In this document: positions 1-11,955 of the stretch, in pieces
Position numbering within the stretch: the first letter of the stretch is position 1
How the letters are laid out: every line of letters begins with the position of its first letter
Assembly: GCA_024114885.1 (NCBI GenBank)
Contig: CP099421.1
Coordinates: forward strand, 1,178,001 to 1,242,000
Origin: Septoria linicola
Taxonomy: Eukaryota > Ascomycota > Dothideomycetes > Mycosphaerellales > Mycosphaerellaceae
Length of the DNA: 64,000 nucleotides
Reading direction: 5' to 3'
The notes under the pieces: model-generated
Told to the model about the DNA's origin: nothing
Database searches by the model: none
Seen by the model: the letters and a program-made list of their open reading frames with translations, nothing else
Made by a program: the position numbers and the translations under genes

Positions 1-21
1 AGTTGACCTGTTTCGATGCAG

Positions 22-2421
22 ATATACTACTGGTCGCATATCCGAAAGCTAAAGGCCTCATACCATGGAAGTCGACATATCACGCAAGAGGAGATGTGCA
101 AGATCTTGCAGCAGGAGGTGGTGATCAAGAAGGATGCCAGCAAGGCTCAGCAGCTATTGCTCAAGACCAAGGGCATTGCCAACTTCCACAAGGGGCTGCG
201 CACCGAGGATGAACGCGAACACTTTGTGCGGCACTTGCGCCAGTATATCGATATGTGGCTCCCACATTGTCCTTTTGAGGTCTGCACGACGAACCGCTAC
301 ACCATTACTACCGCTGAAGCATGTGTGATCGCGCGTAAGAATATACGTAAGGATACGGAAATCGAGTTCTTGCGCGGTATTCAAGTCGAGATGACCGAGC
401 AGGAGGAGCGTGAGTTGTCGAACAACACGGACTTCAGCATCGTCATTACAAGTCGCCGGAAACGTCCGTCATTGTTCCTGGGTCCCGCGCGGTTCGCAAA
501 CCACGACTGCAACTCCAATGCCAGATTGCAGACCAAGGGCGCTCATGGCATTCACATCATTGCACGCAAGAACATTGTCGCGGGCGAGGAGATCACTGTG
601 ACGTACGGCAAAGATTACTTTGGCGAAGACAACTGCGAGTGCCTCTGCCACACGTGCGAAAAGCTTCAACGTAATGGCTGGGATCCGCGCGGTCCCATCA
701 TTCACGATGACAGCAGCAGCGAAGAGTCTTCTGAGGAAGAGGAATCGCAGCCATCCATGCCTCCAAAACGGCAAGCGGCGAGTAGTCGTACAACGAAGCG
801 CAAGCGCGAAGAGGAAGAAGAAGATGCTGAAGACATTGACGATGGCCCCGCAAGACGGGGAAGGGGCAGACCACGAAAGTATCCTCGACCCGAAGAACAA
901 CTCACTGGCCGGAAAGAGGAATACGATGAGGAATTCAACGAACGTGACCGAAGAGGTCGCTTTGCACAAAAAGCCATCTCTGCCAAAGCAACTCCGAAAC
1001 AGCGCAACAACCAGGGAGCACCACAAACCGCGCCCGTGAGGTCCAGGAAGTCGATGAAAAAGGAGAAAGAAGATGCAGAAGAGCCGTTGCTCGACAAGAT
1101 ATTCCGCTTGCTTGGTGGTGTGGCTGATCGTAGTGATCGAAAAATGCGAGGTCTTTCCGCGGGTGATCCAATTCACATCACACCGCCAGAAGGCTCGCAA
1201 GTGAATGGGGTCGGGGAGGAGATGGAAATTGATGACGATGAAGGAGTTGAGGAGACAAAATCTGCGAGTAAGATCAAAGCGGAGGTCACTGCAAACAACA
1301 GGACTGTGATTCGCGGCAGAGGTGGTATGTTTGTCAGAAAGACTGCTCTGGAGAAGCTTGAGATGCGTGCAACAGAGAAGCAGTCGAAGGAGCCTCCGAA
1401 GACTAAGCTGCCATCCATCAAGAAGGAGCGAAGCTTTTCGAATCTACGGAATGTTGTCAGCGCGAACGACTCGCTCGATCCATACAGCATCCCGCCTTCG
1501 CCAGCACCAGAAGCGACAGAACCGGTCAAGCGAGGTCGCGGCAGGCCGCGAAAGCACACACGAACCGAGGAAGATGCAAGCTCGCCATCGTCTATGGGAA
1601 CTGATGGCTCGTCGTCTAACTCTTCCCTGGCTTCGAGCGCCACGTCATTGGGGACATTCGCCAACGGCAACATAGCACAGGGTATTTGCGATATGCTGAC
1701 CACGGAGCTCGAGCCAGGGACCAGGAGTGAAAGCATGGCACGAGTGACCGTCACAGAAACAGAAACCCGCAAGAGTCGCGGTCGCAATGCCAGCGCACGG
1801 GAAGCTGATGCGCAGTCGGAGTCGACTGATCAGGATAAAACCACGATACGGCGGAGTGTGCGTGGCGTTGCCGAAGTCACGACAATCCCCGTCAACAGCA
1901 TCGAGAACGAAGATGATGACGATGAAGAGGACGTACAACGCGGTGAGCCTCGCACTCCAGGCGACTATCATCTTTGCAAAGCCCTGCTCGCCACAACCTA
2001 TCATCGTTGGGTCGAATGCCGCAATTGCGATGAATTCTTTGTTCAAGAAGAGGCATTCCTGACCAGGATTGCGTGTCCGCGCTGTGAGCGACACAGTAAG
2101 CTATACGGATATTATTGGCCGAAGACGGAAAAGGAGGGCAAGCACGATACAGAAGAGCGCGTCTTGGACCACCGCACGATTCATCGATATATCGACCCAG
2201 AAGAGGAGCGGCAAGAACGGAAGGGCCGCAAGACTCTTGCAGAGCTTCTTCGCGATAAGGAGCTCAGCGAGAGCAGAGGAAGCGATGAGAGCGAGTCGCC
2301 CGAAAATATAACAATCACTCGAAGTCGACAATTTCGCATCAACAGCCGACTCCAGGAGCCAACTCCCATGAGAAGCGATAGTAATAACAGGCGGAGCCGA
2401 GCTAACAGGAAGACGATGTGA
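22..2421 (+). CDS. SET9: Histone H4-K20 methyltransferase SET9 (5' partial)
   Basis: SET-domain lysine methyltransferase of the Suv4-20/KMT5 type, expected to methylate histone H4 Lys20 in the nucleus. The visible protein is about 800 residues. The SET core is clear: FANHDCNSNA near residue 160, EEITVTYGKDYF near 195 and a post-SET Cys cluster CECLCHTC just after. Two AT-hook-like GRGRPRK motifs lie near residues 282 and 506. A C-terminal Cys-rich block (CRNC...CPRC, near residue 665) followed by RVLDHRTIHRY matches the conserved SET9 tail as I recall it. The first exon lies outside the window: family proteins carry about 25-30 more N-terminal residues, and atgcag at 16-21 reads as an intron acceptor, so coding probably resumes at 22 rather than starting at the ATG at 16. 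The middle is charged and probably disordered. Identity is secure; the start is not in the window. Confidence 0.93.
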   Translation: MYYWSHIRKLKASYHGSRHITQEEMCKILQQEVVIKKDASKAQQLLLKTKGIANFHKGLRTEDEREHFVRHLRQYIDMWLPHCPFEVCTTNRYTITTAEACVIARKNIRKDTEIEFLRGIQVEMTEQEERELSNNTDFSIVITSRRKRPSLFLGPARFANHDCNSNARLQTKGAHGIHIIARKNIVAGEEITVTYGKDYFGEDNCECLCHTCEKLQRNGWDPRGPIIHDDSSSEESSEEEESQPSMPPKRQAASSRTTKRKREEEEEDAEDIDDGPARRGRGRPRKYPRPEEQLTGRKEEYDEEFNERDRRGRFAQKAISAKATPKQRNNQGAPQTAPVRSRKSMKKEKEDAEEPLLDKIFRLLGGVADRSDRKMRGLSAGDPIHITPPEGSQVNGVGEEMEIDDDEGVEETKSASKIKAEVTANNRTVIRGRGGMFVRKTALEKLEMRATEKQSKEPPKTKLPSIKKERSFSNLRNVVSANDSLDPYSIPPSPAPEATEPVKRGRGRPRKHTRTEEDASSPSSMGTDGSSSNSSLASSATSLGTFANGNIAQGICDMLTTELEPGTRSESMARVTVTETETRKSRGRNASAREADAQSESTDQDKTTIRRSVRGVAEVTTIPVNSIENEDDDDEEDVQRGEPRTPGDYHLCKALLATTYHRWVECRNCDEFFVQEEAFLTRIACPRCERHSKLYGYYWPKTEKEGKHDTEERVLDHRTIHRYIDPEEERQERKGRKTLAELLRDKELSESRGSDESESPENITITRSRQFRINSRLQEPTPMRSDSNNRRSRANRKTM

Positions 2422-3115
2422 TGTAACGATATGCTCCAAATGATAACAGACGATCGGGAGGTGTACGATCGAAGATTCAGCGATGTATGAAGGACGAACA
2501 GCATTGCATTTGCATAGCGCAGAGATGGGAATTGTGGCAGGAAAGTCACTAAATGAGCATGTATTAACAGCTTATGATGTCCCTTGCCAGACATGATGTT
2601 ATGGAAGAGGTGATGTACCATTATCGGCAAGCTAAGCATATGCTGAACGATATCAAACCAGCGCACCTGCGCGCTATTCTTCACACCGACCTGTGCTTGG
2701 CCCTCCCAAAATCGAAATGCCACGACATCACATGAGCTGGACGATTTGTAGGACAAGGTCGACGAGCACACATATGCAGCTTCCCGCTGCCAAGGCAGAC
2801 CTCGAAAGAGCGGTCGGTCGATTGGTCGCCTTTAGTCTGATCCTCTGCTTGTCTATGGAGCATGTCAACCCAAGTCACCATTTCTCCGCCACAGCGGACT
2901 TGCTTTGATGCGTCCTGCAGATTTGTTTGCTTCGACAGGCATGCGATGTTTGGCTCTGTGTGACACAGCGGCAACGAAGCATCTGGGCTCGTCTCTCGAG
3001 TCAGACGACAAGGTCTTTGGCTTTCCCACGTTCATCGCGAGAGGAGTTTGTGTCTTTCCGCACTTTTGATTGTGTTTGAGGTCAGAAATACAGATAGAAA
3101 GAAAGGGACTGGAGC
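2422..3115. other. Intergenic, SET9 to unknown gene
   Basis: No ORF with protein-like composition on either strand. It must hold the SET9 3' end and the promoter of the next gene. I recognise no specific site. Confidence 0.6.
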
Positions 3116-5138
3116 ATGGGCGTCCAGCCTTCCAAGACGGAGCTCTTCCTGCCTTCGCAGACTCTTCGCGAGTGTCATCCTGATCGCTGTTGGTGCGATC
3201 GGCCATATCATCGAAGTAGCCGATATGTGTACGTCGAGCGAGGAGGTGAGCGATGGTCGTCTATCCTTTCATGTAGGCCTCCTACTGATGACACTGGCTC
3301 CAGGTGACGGCAGAGAACATTATCAAGATCCTGTCGACTTGATGCAACAGTTCATGACGGGGGGCGGTGGTGGAGCAGCGTTCGGACAAATGCCATGGAA
3401 GGATCCGAGGAGCTGGACTGTACGCGATTATGAGAAGCTGGGTGAAGTGATGGAAGAGTGGGCCAGTAGAGAGTATGGTAAGACCTCGAGCGGTGGGAGG
3501 AGCAGAGGTGGAAATACAGGATATCCGCCGTGGCCTGGAGCGCAGCAAGGCGGCGGCGGGTACTGGGATGGAGATTATGGTGGCAGACACCACGGTAGTG
3601 GAGGAAGAAGAAGCAGTAGCAGGAGGTAAGCATACACAAAACCGCCTCAATGGCATGCGCTCTGCTGAAGCTCATATGCTAGATACGTCGGCTGGGACCA
3701 ATTCGAAGACCTCAAAGCCAGCTTCCATCGCATGGCAGAGCAACATCAACGCCACATATCCGAACAAGACGCTTTTCTATTCGGCTCGGATGCGGATCGC
3801 AGGAAAGAGCAGTATAGACAGAACATGCTGAACCAGCTGAAGGAGATGATGCCGCAGCTGGCAGAGATGATGACTGGAATGCCTTATCCTCCTCCACCAG
3901 TACCAGCGCAGACAATGCCTGGTATGCAGCAGCACTATCCGCCACAAATGGCTGGTATGCCTCCGCATCCAATGATGAATGGCGCTGTTCCTGGCATGCA
4001 AATGCCTACACCTGGAGCTCAAATGTCTCCTCAAATGCAGCAACAAGCTGCTGCTGCGGCTGCGGCTATGCAAGGCATGGGCGTGAACATGAACATGAAT
4101 CCAATGGCAGCTACTGCCGCGATGCAAGCGCAGATTAATCCCATGATGATGGCTGGAGGCGGCGCAAATATGCCCATGATGAATAATGCCATGATGGAAC
4201 CGCCTCCCAGCATGAGCAGACGAGCACGACGAAGGAATGGTTTTGCAATCGATGATGGGTTTGACGATGAGTATGATGACTTTCGTCCCAGAAGAGGGTT
4301 TAAGCGACGAGGCGGTGGCGGAGGAGCAGGGAATTGGAGAGATGAAGATGATATGCTCGGCGGATATGGTGAGTACGTACAGTCCTTCGGTCGACAGATT
4401 GTTTGATGCATCAGGGTCGCTGACCAGCTTCTAGCAGATATGCGTGGTCCTAGAGGCGGCCCGCCTTCACGGCCTCCAGACTTTCGCCCTGGTAACGGAG
4501 GCATGACTTTTGATGAGCCAGATCGCTTCCGATCGTCTATGCCGACCAGTTATGTTCCTCCCACGCCGGCACCTGGCCATGATCACATTCGCATGACGCG
4601 TCCTTCTGCGGCACTTGCGCCTGAGTCGCCCGCTTTCTCGCCTCCGCTGCGACGCCCGGGGTACTCTGCAGCTGATGCGGCTGCAGTGAATGAAGCTCGA
4701 CGAAGGAACATGATGCCCACAGCAGAGACGATATACGACGAAAGCCTCGACGTCGGCATGGACAATGCCTCACTTCCTACGCCGTACTCGCCAACCTCAT
4801 ATCGAACAAGACCCGACTTCGCAAGCTCCGCTGGCATTGACCTCAACACTCCTCAACTCGGTCGCCGACACACCAACGCTACCGCGTACAACGACTTCAG
4901 TGGTACCACGACTACTGGCATGGCTGAGAATGCGCCTTTCACCTCTGCAGCTACAGGAGTTGCAGCAGACGCGTATGGCGCAAGTGGTTTGAAATCTGCG
5001 ATGAAGCGGAATGTGAGTTTTGACAGTGCGCCGCGAGAGTCTGCTCATTTGACTCGGCCTCGTCAAGAGGAGGCTGCACGGGCCGAGACCAGTGCTGGAG
5101 CTATGCCCGATAAGCGTGATGGTCTGGGGACTTTGTGA
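3116..5138 (+). CDS. Hypothetical Met/Gln/Pro-rich protein, four exons
   Basis: Function not recognised. Proposed exons are 3116-3245, 3304-3625, 3683-4368 and 4438-5138. All three introns are GT-AG and keep frame; the last acceptor could equally be at 4434. A Gly-rich segment (around nt 3355-3620) is followed by GWDQFEDLKASFHRMAEQH and an EQYRQNMLNQLKEMMPQ helix-like stretch. Then comes a long low-complexity region rich in Met, Gln, Pro and Ala (nt 3870-4190), a basic RRARRR patch, an Asp-rich patch, and a Pro/Ser-rich C-terminus with SAMKRNVSF near the end. The protein is about 612 residues, has no predicted membrane segment, and looks mostly disordered. The N-terminal exon (MGVQPSK...) is the weakest part: it is the only one whose phase fits the first intron, but an upstream start is possible. 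Confidence 0.62.
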
Positions 5139-8100
5139 GAGGAGGATGTGGACAGTGATAGGCAGACAGGTTTGACAGATCATGTGCCAAGGAGGTTTAG
5201 TTGAGTGATTTGTCGTGTGTGAATGATCTGATGTCGCTGTGAACGATTTAGTTTCGCGACTGTGTAATGATCACTCTGAGATCGAGAGGACAAGGCAATG
5301 GTGATCACGACTGCAGCCCTTCATTAGTACGGCCTGAGCGAGCTCTTTTTCTTTGCTTGGAGCAACGCCTCCAAGCCTGGTGCAACGCGTACAAATACCA
5401 TCACGGCCTTTTCTGTCACACCTAGTCATTTACTCAATACTGTACGCCAACGACTTGAGCATCTTTGTGACATCTGGAAAACATGCTTGACTTTGGATTC
5501 AAGGTTCCTGCGTCTTGTTTCGCATATGTGCAGGTTCGCATGACTTGGAATGAAAGAGCGCCAGCTTAGACGACAGATCACGTGCACTCTCTTGCTAGAC
5601 CATTGTGGCAGTATAGCCCGAAGACACGTTCGATCGTGCTTCCGTCGTGCTTCCAATCCCTGCGCGTGATCTTGATGAAGCTCGCTGTTCTTTCCGCAGG
5701 TAATATCTGGCTGCTCGTGAGAGTCGCATCCCACAAAAAGTCTTCACAATCAAAATCAATGGCGTGAACACCATGTGGAGGCATGCCTTGTGAGACCGGG
5801 TAGCTACCATTCGTCTAGTGCGCAGGTGGCACTGTGTCTGTCCCGTGGTCGACCATCCTGCGCACCAAACGCACAAGGAAGCTGTCAAAGTCTGCCATGT
5901 GCAACCGACATGTCAGACAAGAGAGGGTTCACGGCAGTTGGCGCTCCATGGCTCGTGGTCGATCACGCAGGATTGCACGCGTCCAGGAAAGAAATGGCTT
6001 AGTCGCGCCAGCCGGCGTGGAAGCTGGCCCTGTCGCCTGAACTACCCTCGGACGACGCGCCTGCCTCTTTAGATTATTGCTGCGGGTACGACTAGATACC
6101 AGAAATGCAGACAACCTAGACTATGGCCTCGTGACTGTTCTGAGCTGTGATGCTGCAGATTCATATGTCGGTGCTAAGCATAGAACGTGCTGGAACGTTC
6201 ATCGCGTGGAATATATGGCTGACTTCCGAACGCGGCGGAGCGCGTAGACGGCATGGGCTCCGGAGGAACATCTTCGTTCCTGGAGTGAACCCCATGTCGC
6301 TACGAGTGCGACTACGTTGAAGCGTTGCTTCTCATGCCGATCAGATCGGCTTAGGCACATGCCTATTATGCCGCTGAGTGAGAAAAATCGCACGCGGCAT
6401 CGCTCAGATCTTGCTGACTGTTCCCAGAACCAAGGTCTGCGAAATGCGATTGAGTGTCCAAAGCAGACATACTGAAATGCTCCTAGCAAATATGACTGTC
6501 AAGAGCCGCAGCATGCCATTCACATCTCGCGGGTTCATGTATTGAAGTGTATCATCATGAAGTTGACGTTTCGCCGAGTCACGATTGAGCCGCTCGTTCA
6601 CATGGTAAGGCGCCCAGCAATGGTATGCTATCTGATTGTGCAGACATGTATGATTGGGGCTCCGAAGCACGTGTCTGTCGGGTGCTTTAGATGAAGCTGT
6701 ACGCAAGTCGCCCTTTCGAGCGACGAGTTGCTGCAAGTCTACGAATCCGTCAGCTGTTGCGACTCTGTCCAGCAGATATCGGCGGTACTTGATTTGCATG
6801 CAATCAACTCCCTTGCTCCAATATGCAGCTGGCGAAAACGTTGTCCCCCACTCAGCGAAGTTGTAAACTTGCTGGAGCATGCCAGTGTCGCATGCATACG
6901 TTGCGGAACCCCTAGGAAGGTTCAACTTGCGATGCAGTCACCTAGTGTGCCGTGTGAACCCTGAGCCTTCGGCACTTCTGTTGGATTTCTGCCATGACTT
7001 GGACTCAGCGCCACACGGCTTCTTGAAATACTTTGTTCGACTCATGTCCAGGGTACTTCGTAGACTGTCGAAGATGGAACACTGGCACGCCTCCAGCTGT
7101 ATCAACGCTGCCAGTATAAGGCCGATACCGGAATGAGCACGGCATCTGAGAGATTGTTTGTCATGCAAGTCATCGATACTGCAGATCTATCATGGGTTGG
7201 AACCATTGCAGTTGTTCTCAATTGACCACAGCAGTCCGATGCGGTGCCCACAGCAATACGCATAGGTACAATAGGCAAAGTGCCAGCTTCCAACTTGGGA
7301 TGGCCAATGGAAGATCGGAGGAGCTTCGCGAAGAGTGAGGCACAATTGTCGTCAGAAGCCTGATCTTCGGACTGACTTGAAGTGCCCCCAGTGGTTCCAG
7401 AGGCTCCGCACATTTATGCTAAGACATGTCCAATGCCTGCCCAGGATGATTGTGAGAGTGCATCGGGCTTACTCCTGGACCATAAACTATCGAATGTGGT
7501 CAACGGCAGATTGCACCATGCGACCGCATGCCTTTCACTACCCACAGTGACCGAACTGCTGGAAGAGCAACGAGAACCGGAGTGGATCCGAGAACGTCAG
7601 GTGCGTCATCACGGCGCGAAGATTGTGCGGGACCGGAGACACGATACGCTTGCCTATGACTATTGGAGTTGAGCTTGATAGCTACGCGGTCCGATGTTGG
7701 CGCATTGTGCAGGAGATTGGTGTTGATCTACGAGTTGAGACCTAAGCAGACACCGTCGGTTGCGAGGCGACGTTCACTTACACTCACAGAGATAGCGCCG
7801 GTATGGCAGGACCGAAACCTAGGCGTCAGCGGCCCGGCTGGTTTGCGGCATCGTCAATTCTTGCGTCTGCAGACGCGATCGTAATGCCCAGCCAATCCCA
7901 TCGCTGCTGACTCACCAGCTACCGGATCTGACAAGGTGTTTTCAGCTGTGAGCACTGCTGTAGCCAGAGCGATCATTCAGTAGTGTTCAGTATGCGCTTC
8001 CCTGGCCGATTGTTTTCCGAGCGCACCCCCAGTATGCAGAAGTCGCGCATTAGCCAATGATGATTGCCGACGCTGACAGGCATAGTTCTGCGTCATCGAC

Positions 8101-10566
8101 TCTGCGCGCGGCGGGCTGACCAAGTAGAATAGCGGGCACTGGACAGGGACCCGTGGTGGGTGCAGTGGCAGCAGTGCAGAGTGCAGTAATAGTGTTGATG
8201 AAGACACCTGTGATCGGCCCTGGGCAAGCAGGCAGCGGCAGAGTGGCTTCTGCCTGAACTGAAGTGAACCCGGTTCGCCTGGATCAGCCTGCAGAGACAG
8301 GCGCACTGAACATTCGCTTGCAGGAGAGGAGGAGGTCGAGAAGATCGGTTCGAGAGCTCAAGAGGCGAGGTCTCGACAGCAAGGTTTTTGGCTGCGGATG
8401 TGGCGTTTGTCCACCACGTGTCAAGGATCCTTCCCTCCCATGCTCCTTCCTTCTCAGCACACATGTCGCGGATCCCGCTCCTCCCTTCCCAGACCAATAG
8501 CCAGCCTGACGACGAGTGAAGACTGGGCGGGATATGCGTGGTTGGTGGGCCTCGAGGAAGAGGACAGCCACGCTAGCGCATCTGCGCCAGGTTTGCACAG
8601 TCCAGAGCTCTCACATGTAGATGTAGTGGTCGATCCCACCCACTCGGAGCTGCAGCTGTGCCGCAACAGGATGCAACAATACCACCCTGACGAAATGCAC
8701 CAAGAGCGGCGCGCAATTGGCGGCTGTGTGCGCGTCGTGCATGGTTTGCATAGGTGAGCGGTGTGCGCGGACATACCTGGCAAGTAACGACCAGTGACAG
8801 CTGCATATATGCAATCGCAAGGCGTGGTCACATACCCTCAGCTGGCCGCTTACTTCGTCAGGGCTGCTGTCGAATTCTCGGTTGGCGGACGCTCCTCTCG
8901 ATTTCGATGCAAGCAAGCAAGGATCATGGATGTAGCGGCCACTGGATCCGAGCGCGAGCGCCAGCAAGGACAAGTCAACAAGGTCATCATTCATATCGCT
9001 CATGACGGGTCCAGTGACAGACATTGCATCACGCTCTCAATACGCAATGTACCTTCCACGTCTGTGGAGCCAGGTCGAGTGGCCAGCATTTTCAATCACT
9101 GTTCTGGCAGGCATCTTGGTCTCTGCGGCATGGATCCTCTGCATGTTTTGCTTCCATTTCACAGCTTCGACAGGGATTGGATTGGACGACGAATTCTGCG
9201 GCGTCGGAGGTGGGATCCATTATCAAATCCGTTGCCTGCGACACCAGGTTCGTGCTCTCCAGCGGAGACACGCCCATCGAATGTGAGCTTGTTCGAGAAC
9301 TCATCACGGTATCACGCACCACTAATAAGACCATAGAGATCTATATATGTAGATTATGAAACTCGGTAAAGTGACGCAGTCGTCAATCAGGATAGGTTGC
9401 TCCCGCAGGGGCGGACAGACATCCAGATTCGTCTTCAGATCCGTCTTCTCGCTGGACAGGACGAAGGTAGAACCGCGCTCTTGGCATACATACAGATCCT
9501 TGGTGCTGAGATGCTACGACCGCACTCGTCGCCTCATGATCTGGTCCTTGTTGCCTCGGTGCGCTTTCATGCCATTCATGTTCCTCCAAAGGTAGCACGA
9601 CAGCGCTTGTAAATTTGGTAGCGCGTTTGGCACGGGATTGCAACGAGCTGGCAGTCCGATAACCTGGTAATTGTGGTAAGCGCTTCTACCGACCCTAGCA
9701 CCTCTAGTCTCCTTTAGGTGGCACGTCTCGGGTCGCATTTATCCATCACCGGCTAACGACATGATGGTGTTGGTGTCCTACCTTGCACACATAGCCCACC
9801 TTTGGTCCCATGCTGGTCTGCCACTACTCTTCACGACGGGGGTCTTCGATGCAATGATGGTGCACGGAGAATTGCACAAGCGATACCACCACGTCTTCGA
9901 CCCATTCTGCAAGCAGACCGGACATGTGTTACCCTGGCTCGTTCGCTACCAGACAGCCGTATACACTGTCACTGACTTCGACGCCTTTGTCCAGGTGCAT
10001 CACGCTCGAAACCAGGGTATCTCGATCCGGGACTCAGTACCTTAGCGCCTCGCCGTGTGTGTAGCTGTGGAGGACATTAAGTAAAAGGGACCATCCCTGT
10101 GGCCACAGTATACCGACCGCTCTTTCTGGTGAATTTGTGCACGACACTACTTCAGCTACGTGCTACATCCTCATTCCCTTTTCCCAAATTCGGTCGACAC
10201 GAAGGATCCCCATTATCGTCCCGGCTGCCAAATTTGCACGCATGATCTTTGGTCGCCCCATCTCACACAACATTCTTGCCGGGCGAACATTGGTTTCGCT
10301 ACACTGCCGCAACGAGCGATCGTGTCATCTGAAATACAATACTCCGGGACCAGGGGAGGTTTGGCTTGCATTCTGCACGCATAAGTAGGTATTGCATATG
10401 AACCCGAAGCCTGCCGTCCTGGAAGCAGATCCTTTCACCTTCTGGACTTCACAGCAGCACTTGCGCCGAGCACTACTACAGGATTTGAGCTACTCCAAGC
10501 ACGCAAAACACATTGTTGCATGAGCAACAATCGATTGTCCACTCAACAGCTTGTTCGTGGGCTCTG
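5139..10566. other. 5.4 kb region without a convincing gene
   Basis: Many short ORFs occur, but most have shuffled composition (Arg/Ser/Cys/His-rich) typical of non-coding frames. The two most protein-like are 8794-9336 (+, 180 residues) and 9761-10045 (+, 94 residues; see separate entry). I find no transposase, reverse transcriptase, terminal repeats, tRNA or strong AT-rich (RIP-like) block. The 3' half is the upstream region of the velvet gene. Confidence 0.5.
9761..10045 (+). CDS. Weak hypothetical ORF, 94 aa
   Basis: Begins MMVLVSYLAHIAHLWSHAG and has a fairly natural composition, with spread aromatic and hydrophobic residues and several His. No motif, signal peptide or family is recognised. 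Isolated in a gene-poor stretch about 0.5 kb upstream of the velvet gene. It may be a chance ORF, a fragment of a decayed gene, or an upstream exon. Confidence 0.15.
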   Translation: MMVLVSYLAHIAHLWSHAGLPLLFTTGVFDAMMVHGELHKRYHHVFDPFCKQTGHVLPWLVRYQTAVYTVTDFDAFVQVHHARNQGISIRDSVP

Positions 10567-11955
10567 ATGTCTCGGTCCGCACCCATGCAGCCTCCTTACG
10601 ATGACCAGAGCAGGATGGCACAGATGCAACGCACACCATCGACCTTTCCACCGTCCAGCTATTTGGTGAAGCCCGAACAGCGGTCTTCAGGCCCTCAATT
10701 ACCTCCCATACAGTCCTTACCGCCTGCTAGATCTGGCTTCGATCAAAGTGGCCGTCCTGTGCAGCTGCCTCCCATGCAACTCCCATTCCAGGGACAGACA
10801 TCTCCTTCAGGAGCGCCGGCGAGATCTATACCAGTCGCGCACCTCCTGTCAAGTCCACCATCACCTCCACGAGGTTCGCAAACATTTGTCTCCCAGCCGG
10901 GGAGTCAATATCAGTCACCAGCTAGCACTTACAGTCCCACTCCAGCAGACTATCGCTCGATGCCGCAGTCATTCACACAGTTACCACCTCGACATCATCT
11001 GGATCAAGCTCCTGGTCCATACAGACATTCGCACCAACAGTCACAGCACCATCCAGAGCAATACCAGCGTATGCAACATCCTTCACAAGCACCAGTCGGC
11101 TCCGAATACAGCGGCTCGCAGCATTACAGCCCAAGTATGAGTGCGTACTCGTCCCCACGAAGCTATACGCACTCCCAAGCATCACCTCGGTCATCCTTCG
11201 CGCCTTCGAAGCCACTAGCTTCCACCCCCAAGCCAAAAGTCCAACCCCCACCGCTGAACTATAATCTGTCGATAAGGCAACAACCAGCTGCGGCTAGAGC
11301 TTGCGGGTTTGGAGAGCGCGATCGGCGAGTCATCGATCCACCTCCAATCCTTGAGCTTAAGATCACTGATGCCAATGGCCTGCCGGAGCAGGATCACAAT
11401 GGAATGATCGCGCTACACTGTATGCTGCTGAACTCCGACGGATTCGAGGATGAGACAGAGCTTGCACCATCTCACCATGATGTACCTTCCACAAGACGTC
11501 TGATGGGCACGCTTGTCGCTTCGCCATACCAGGCGAAGGACGAAAATGGCACAGCTGGCACATTCTTCGTCTTTCCAGACCTGAGCTGCAGGTCTCCTGG
11601 CAAGTACCGCTTGAAGTTCAAACTCATTCGGGTGGACGGCACGAACATGACGTGTGTCACCACTCACAGCAGCGTGATATCAGATGTGTTCAATGTCTAC
11701 ACTGCAAAAGACTTCCCAGGTATGCGAGCTAGCAGCTCTTTGTTGAAGGCTCTCCGCCGCCAAGGCCTGAATGTCGGCGTCAAGAAGGGATCCGAGGCGC
11801 GCAAAGGCAAAGGCAAGACGAAAAAGTCGCATGGCAATTCGTCTTCTTCCGAAGAAGGGAGCGATGACTCTGAGGGTGACGGTGACAGCCGTTCGGGCAG
11901 CAGCCCTACGACAAAGTCACTGGGCAAGAAAGGCAAGAAGCGAAGAGTGGATTAA
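10567..11955 (+). CDS. velC: Velvet-family regulator, VelC type
   Basis: Nuclear velvet transcription factor; the family governs development and secondary metabolism together with VeA, VelB and VosA. The first in-frame ATG is at 10567 (MSRSAPMQPPYDDQ), giving 462 residues. The first ~230 residues are Pro/Ser/Gln-rich and disordered. The velvet domain covers roughly nt 11250-11770: IRQQPAAARACGFGERDRR, VIDPPPILEL, RRLMGTLVASP, FFVFPDLSCRSPGKYRLKF and VISDVFNVYTAKDFPGM. There is no long insertion inside the domain (unlike VelB), and the domain sits C-terminally after a Pro-rich half with a KALRRQGLNVGVKKG end, as in VelC. A Lys-rich then Ser/Asp-rich tail follows, ending in KKGKKRRVD, a likely nuclear signal. 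Single exon. Membership of velvet is certain; the VelC subclass is strong inference. Confidence 0.9.
   Translation: MSRSAPMQPPYDDQSRMAQMQRTPSTFPPSSYLVKPEQRSSGPQLPPIQSLPPARSGFDQSGRPVQLPPMQLPFQGQTSPSGAPARSIPVAHLLSSPPSPPRGSQTFVSQPGSQYQSPASTYSPTPADYRSMPQSFTQLPPRHHLDQAPGPYRHSHQQSQHHPEQYQRMQHPSQAPVGSEYSGSQHYSPSMSAYSSPRSYTHSQASPRSSFAPSKPLASTPKPKVQPPPLNYNLSIRQQPAAARACGFGERDRRVIDPPPILELKITDANGLPEQDHNGMIALHCMLLNSDGFEDETELAPSHHDVPSTRRLMGTLVASPYQAKDENGTAGTFFVFPDLSCRSPGKYRLKFKLIRVDGTNMTCVTTHSSVISDVFNVYTAKDFPGMRASSSLLKALRRQGLNVGVKKGSEARKGKGKTKKSHGNSSSSEEGSDDSEGDGDSRSGSSPTTKSLGKKGKKRRVD

Noticed and set aside
469..1200. 243-residue antisense ORF inside SET9
   Set aside because: It mirrors the charged SET9 coding strand; composition is that of a reverse-frame shadow.
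8794..9336. 180-residue ORF in the gene-poor region
   Set aside because: Overlaps other ORFs of similar length in other frames, with no conserved motif or splice support.
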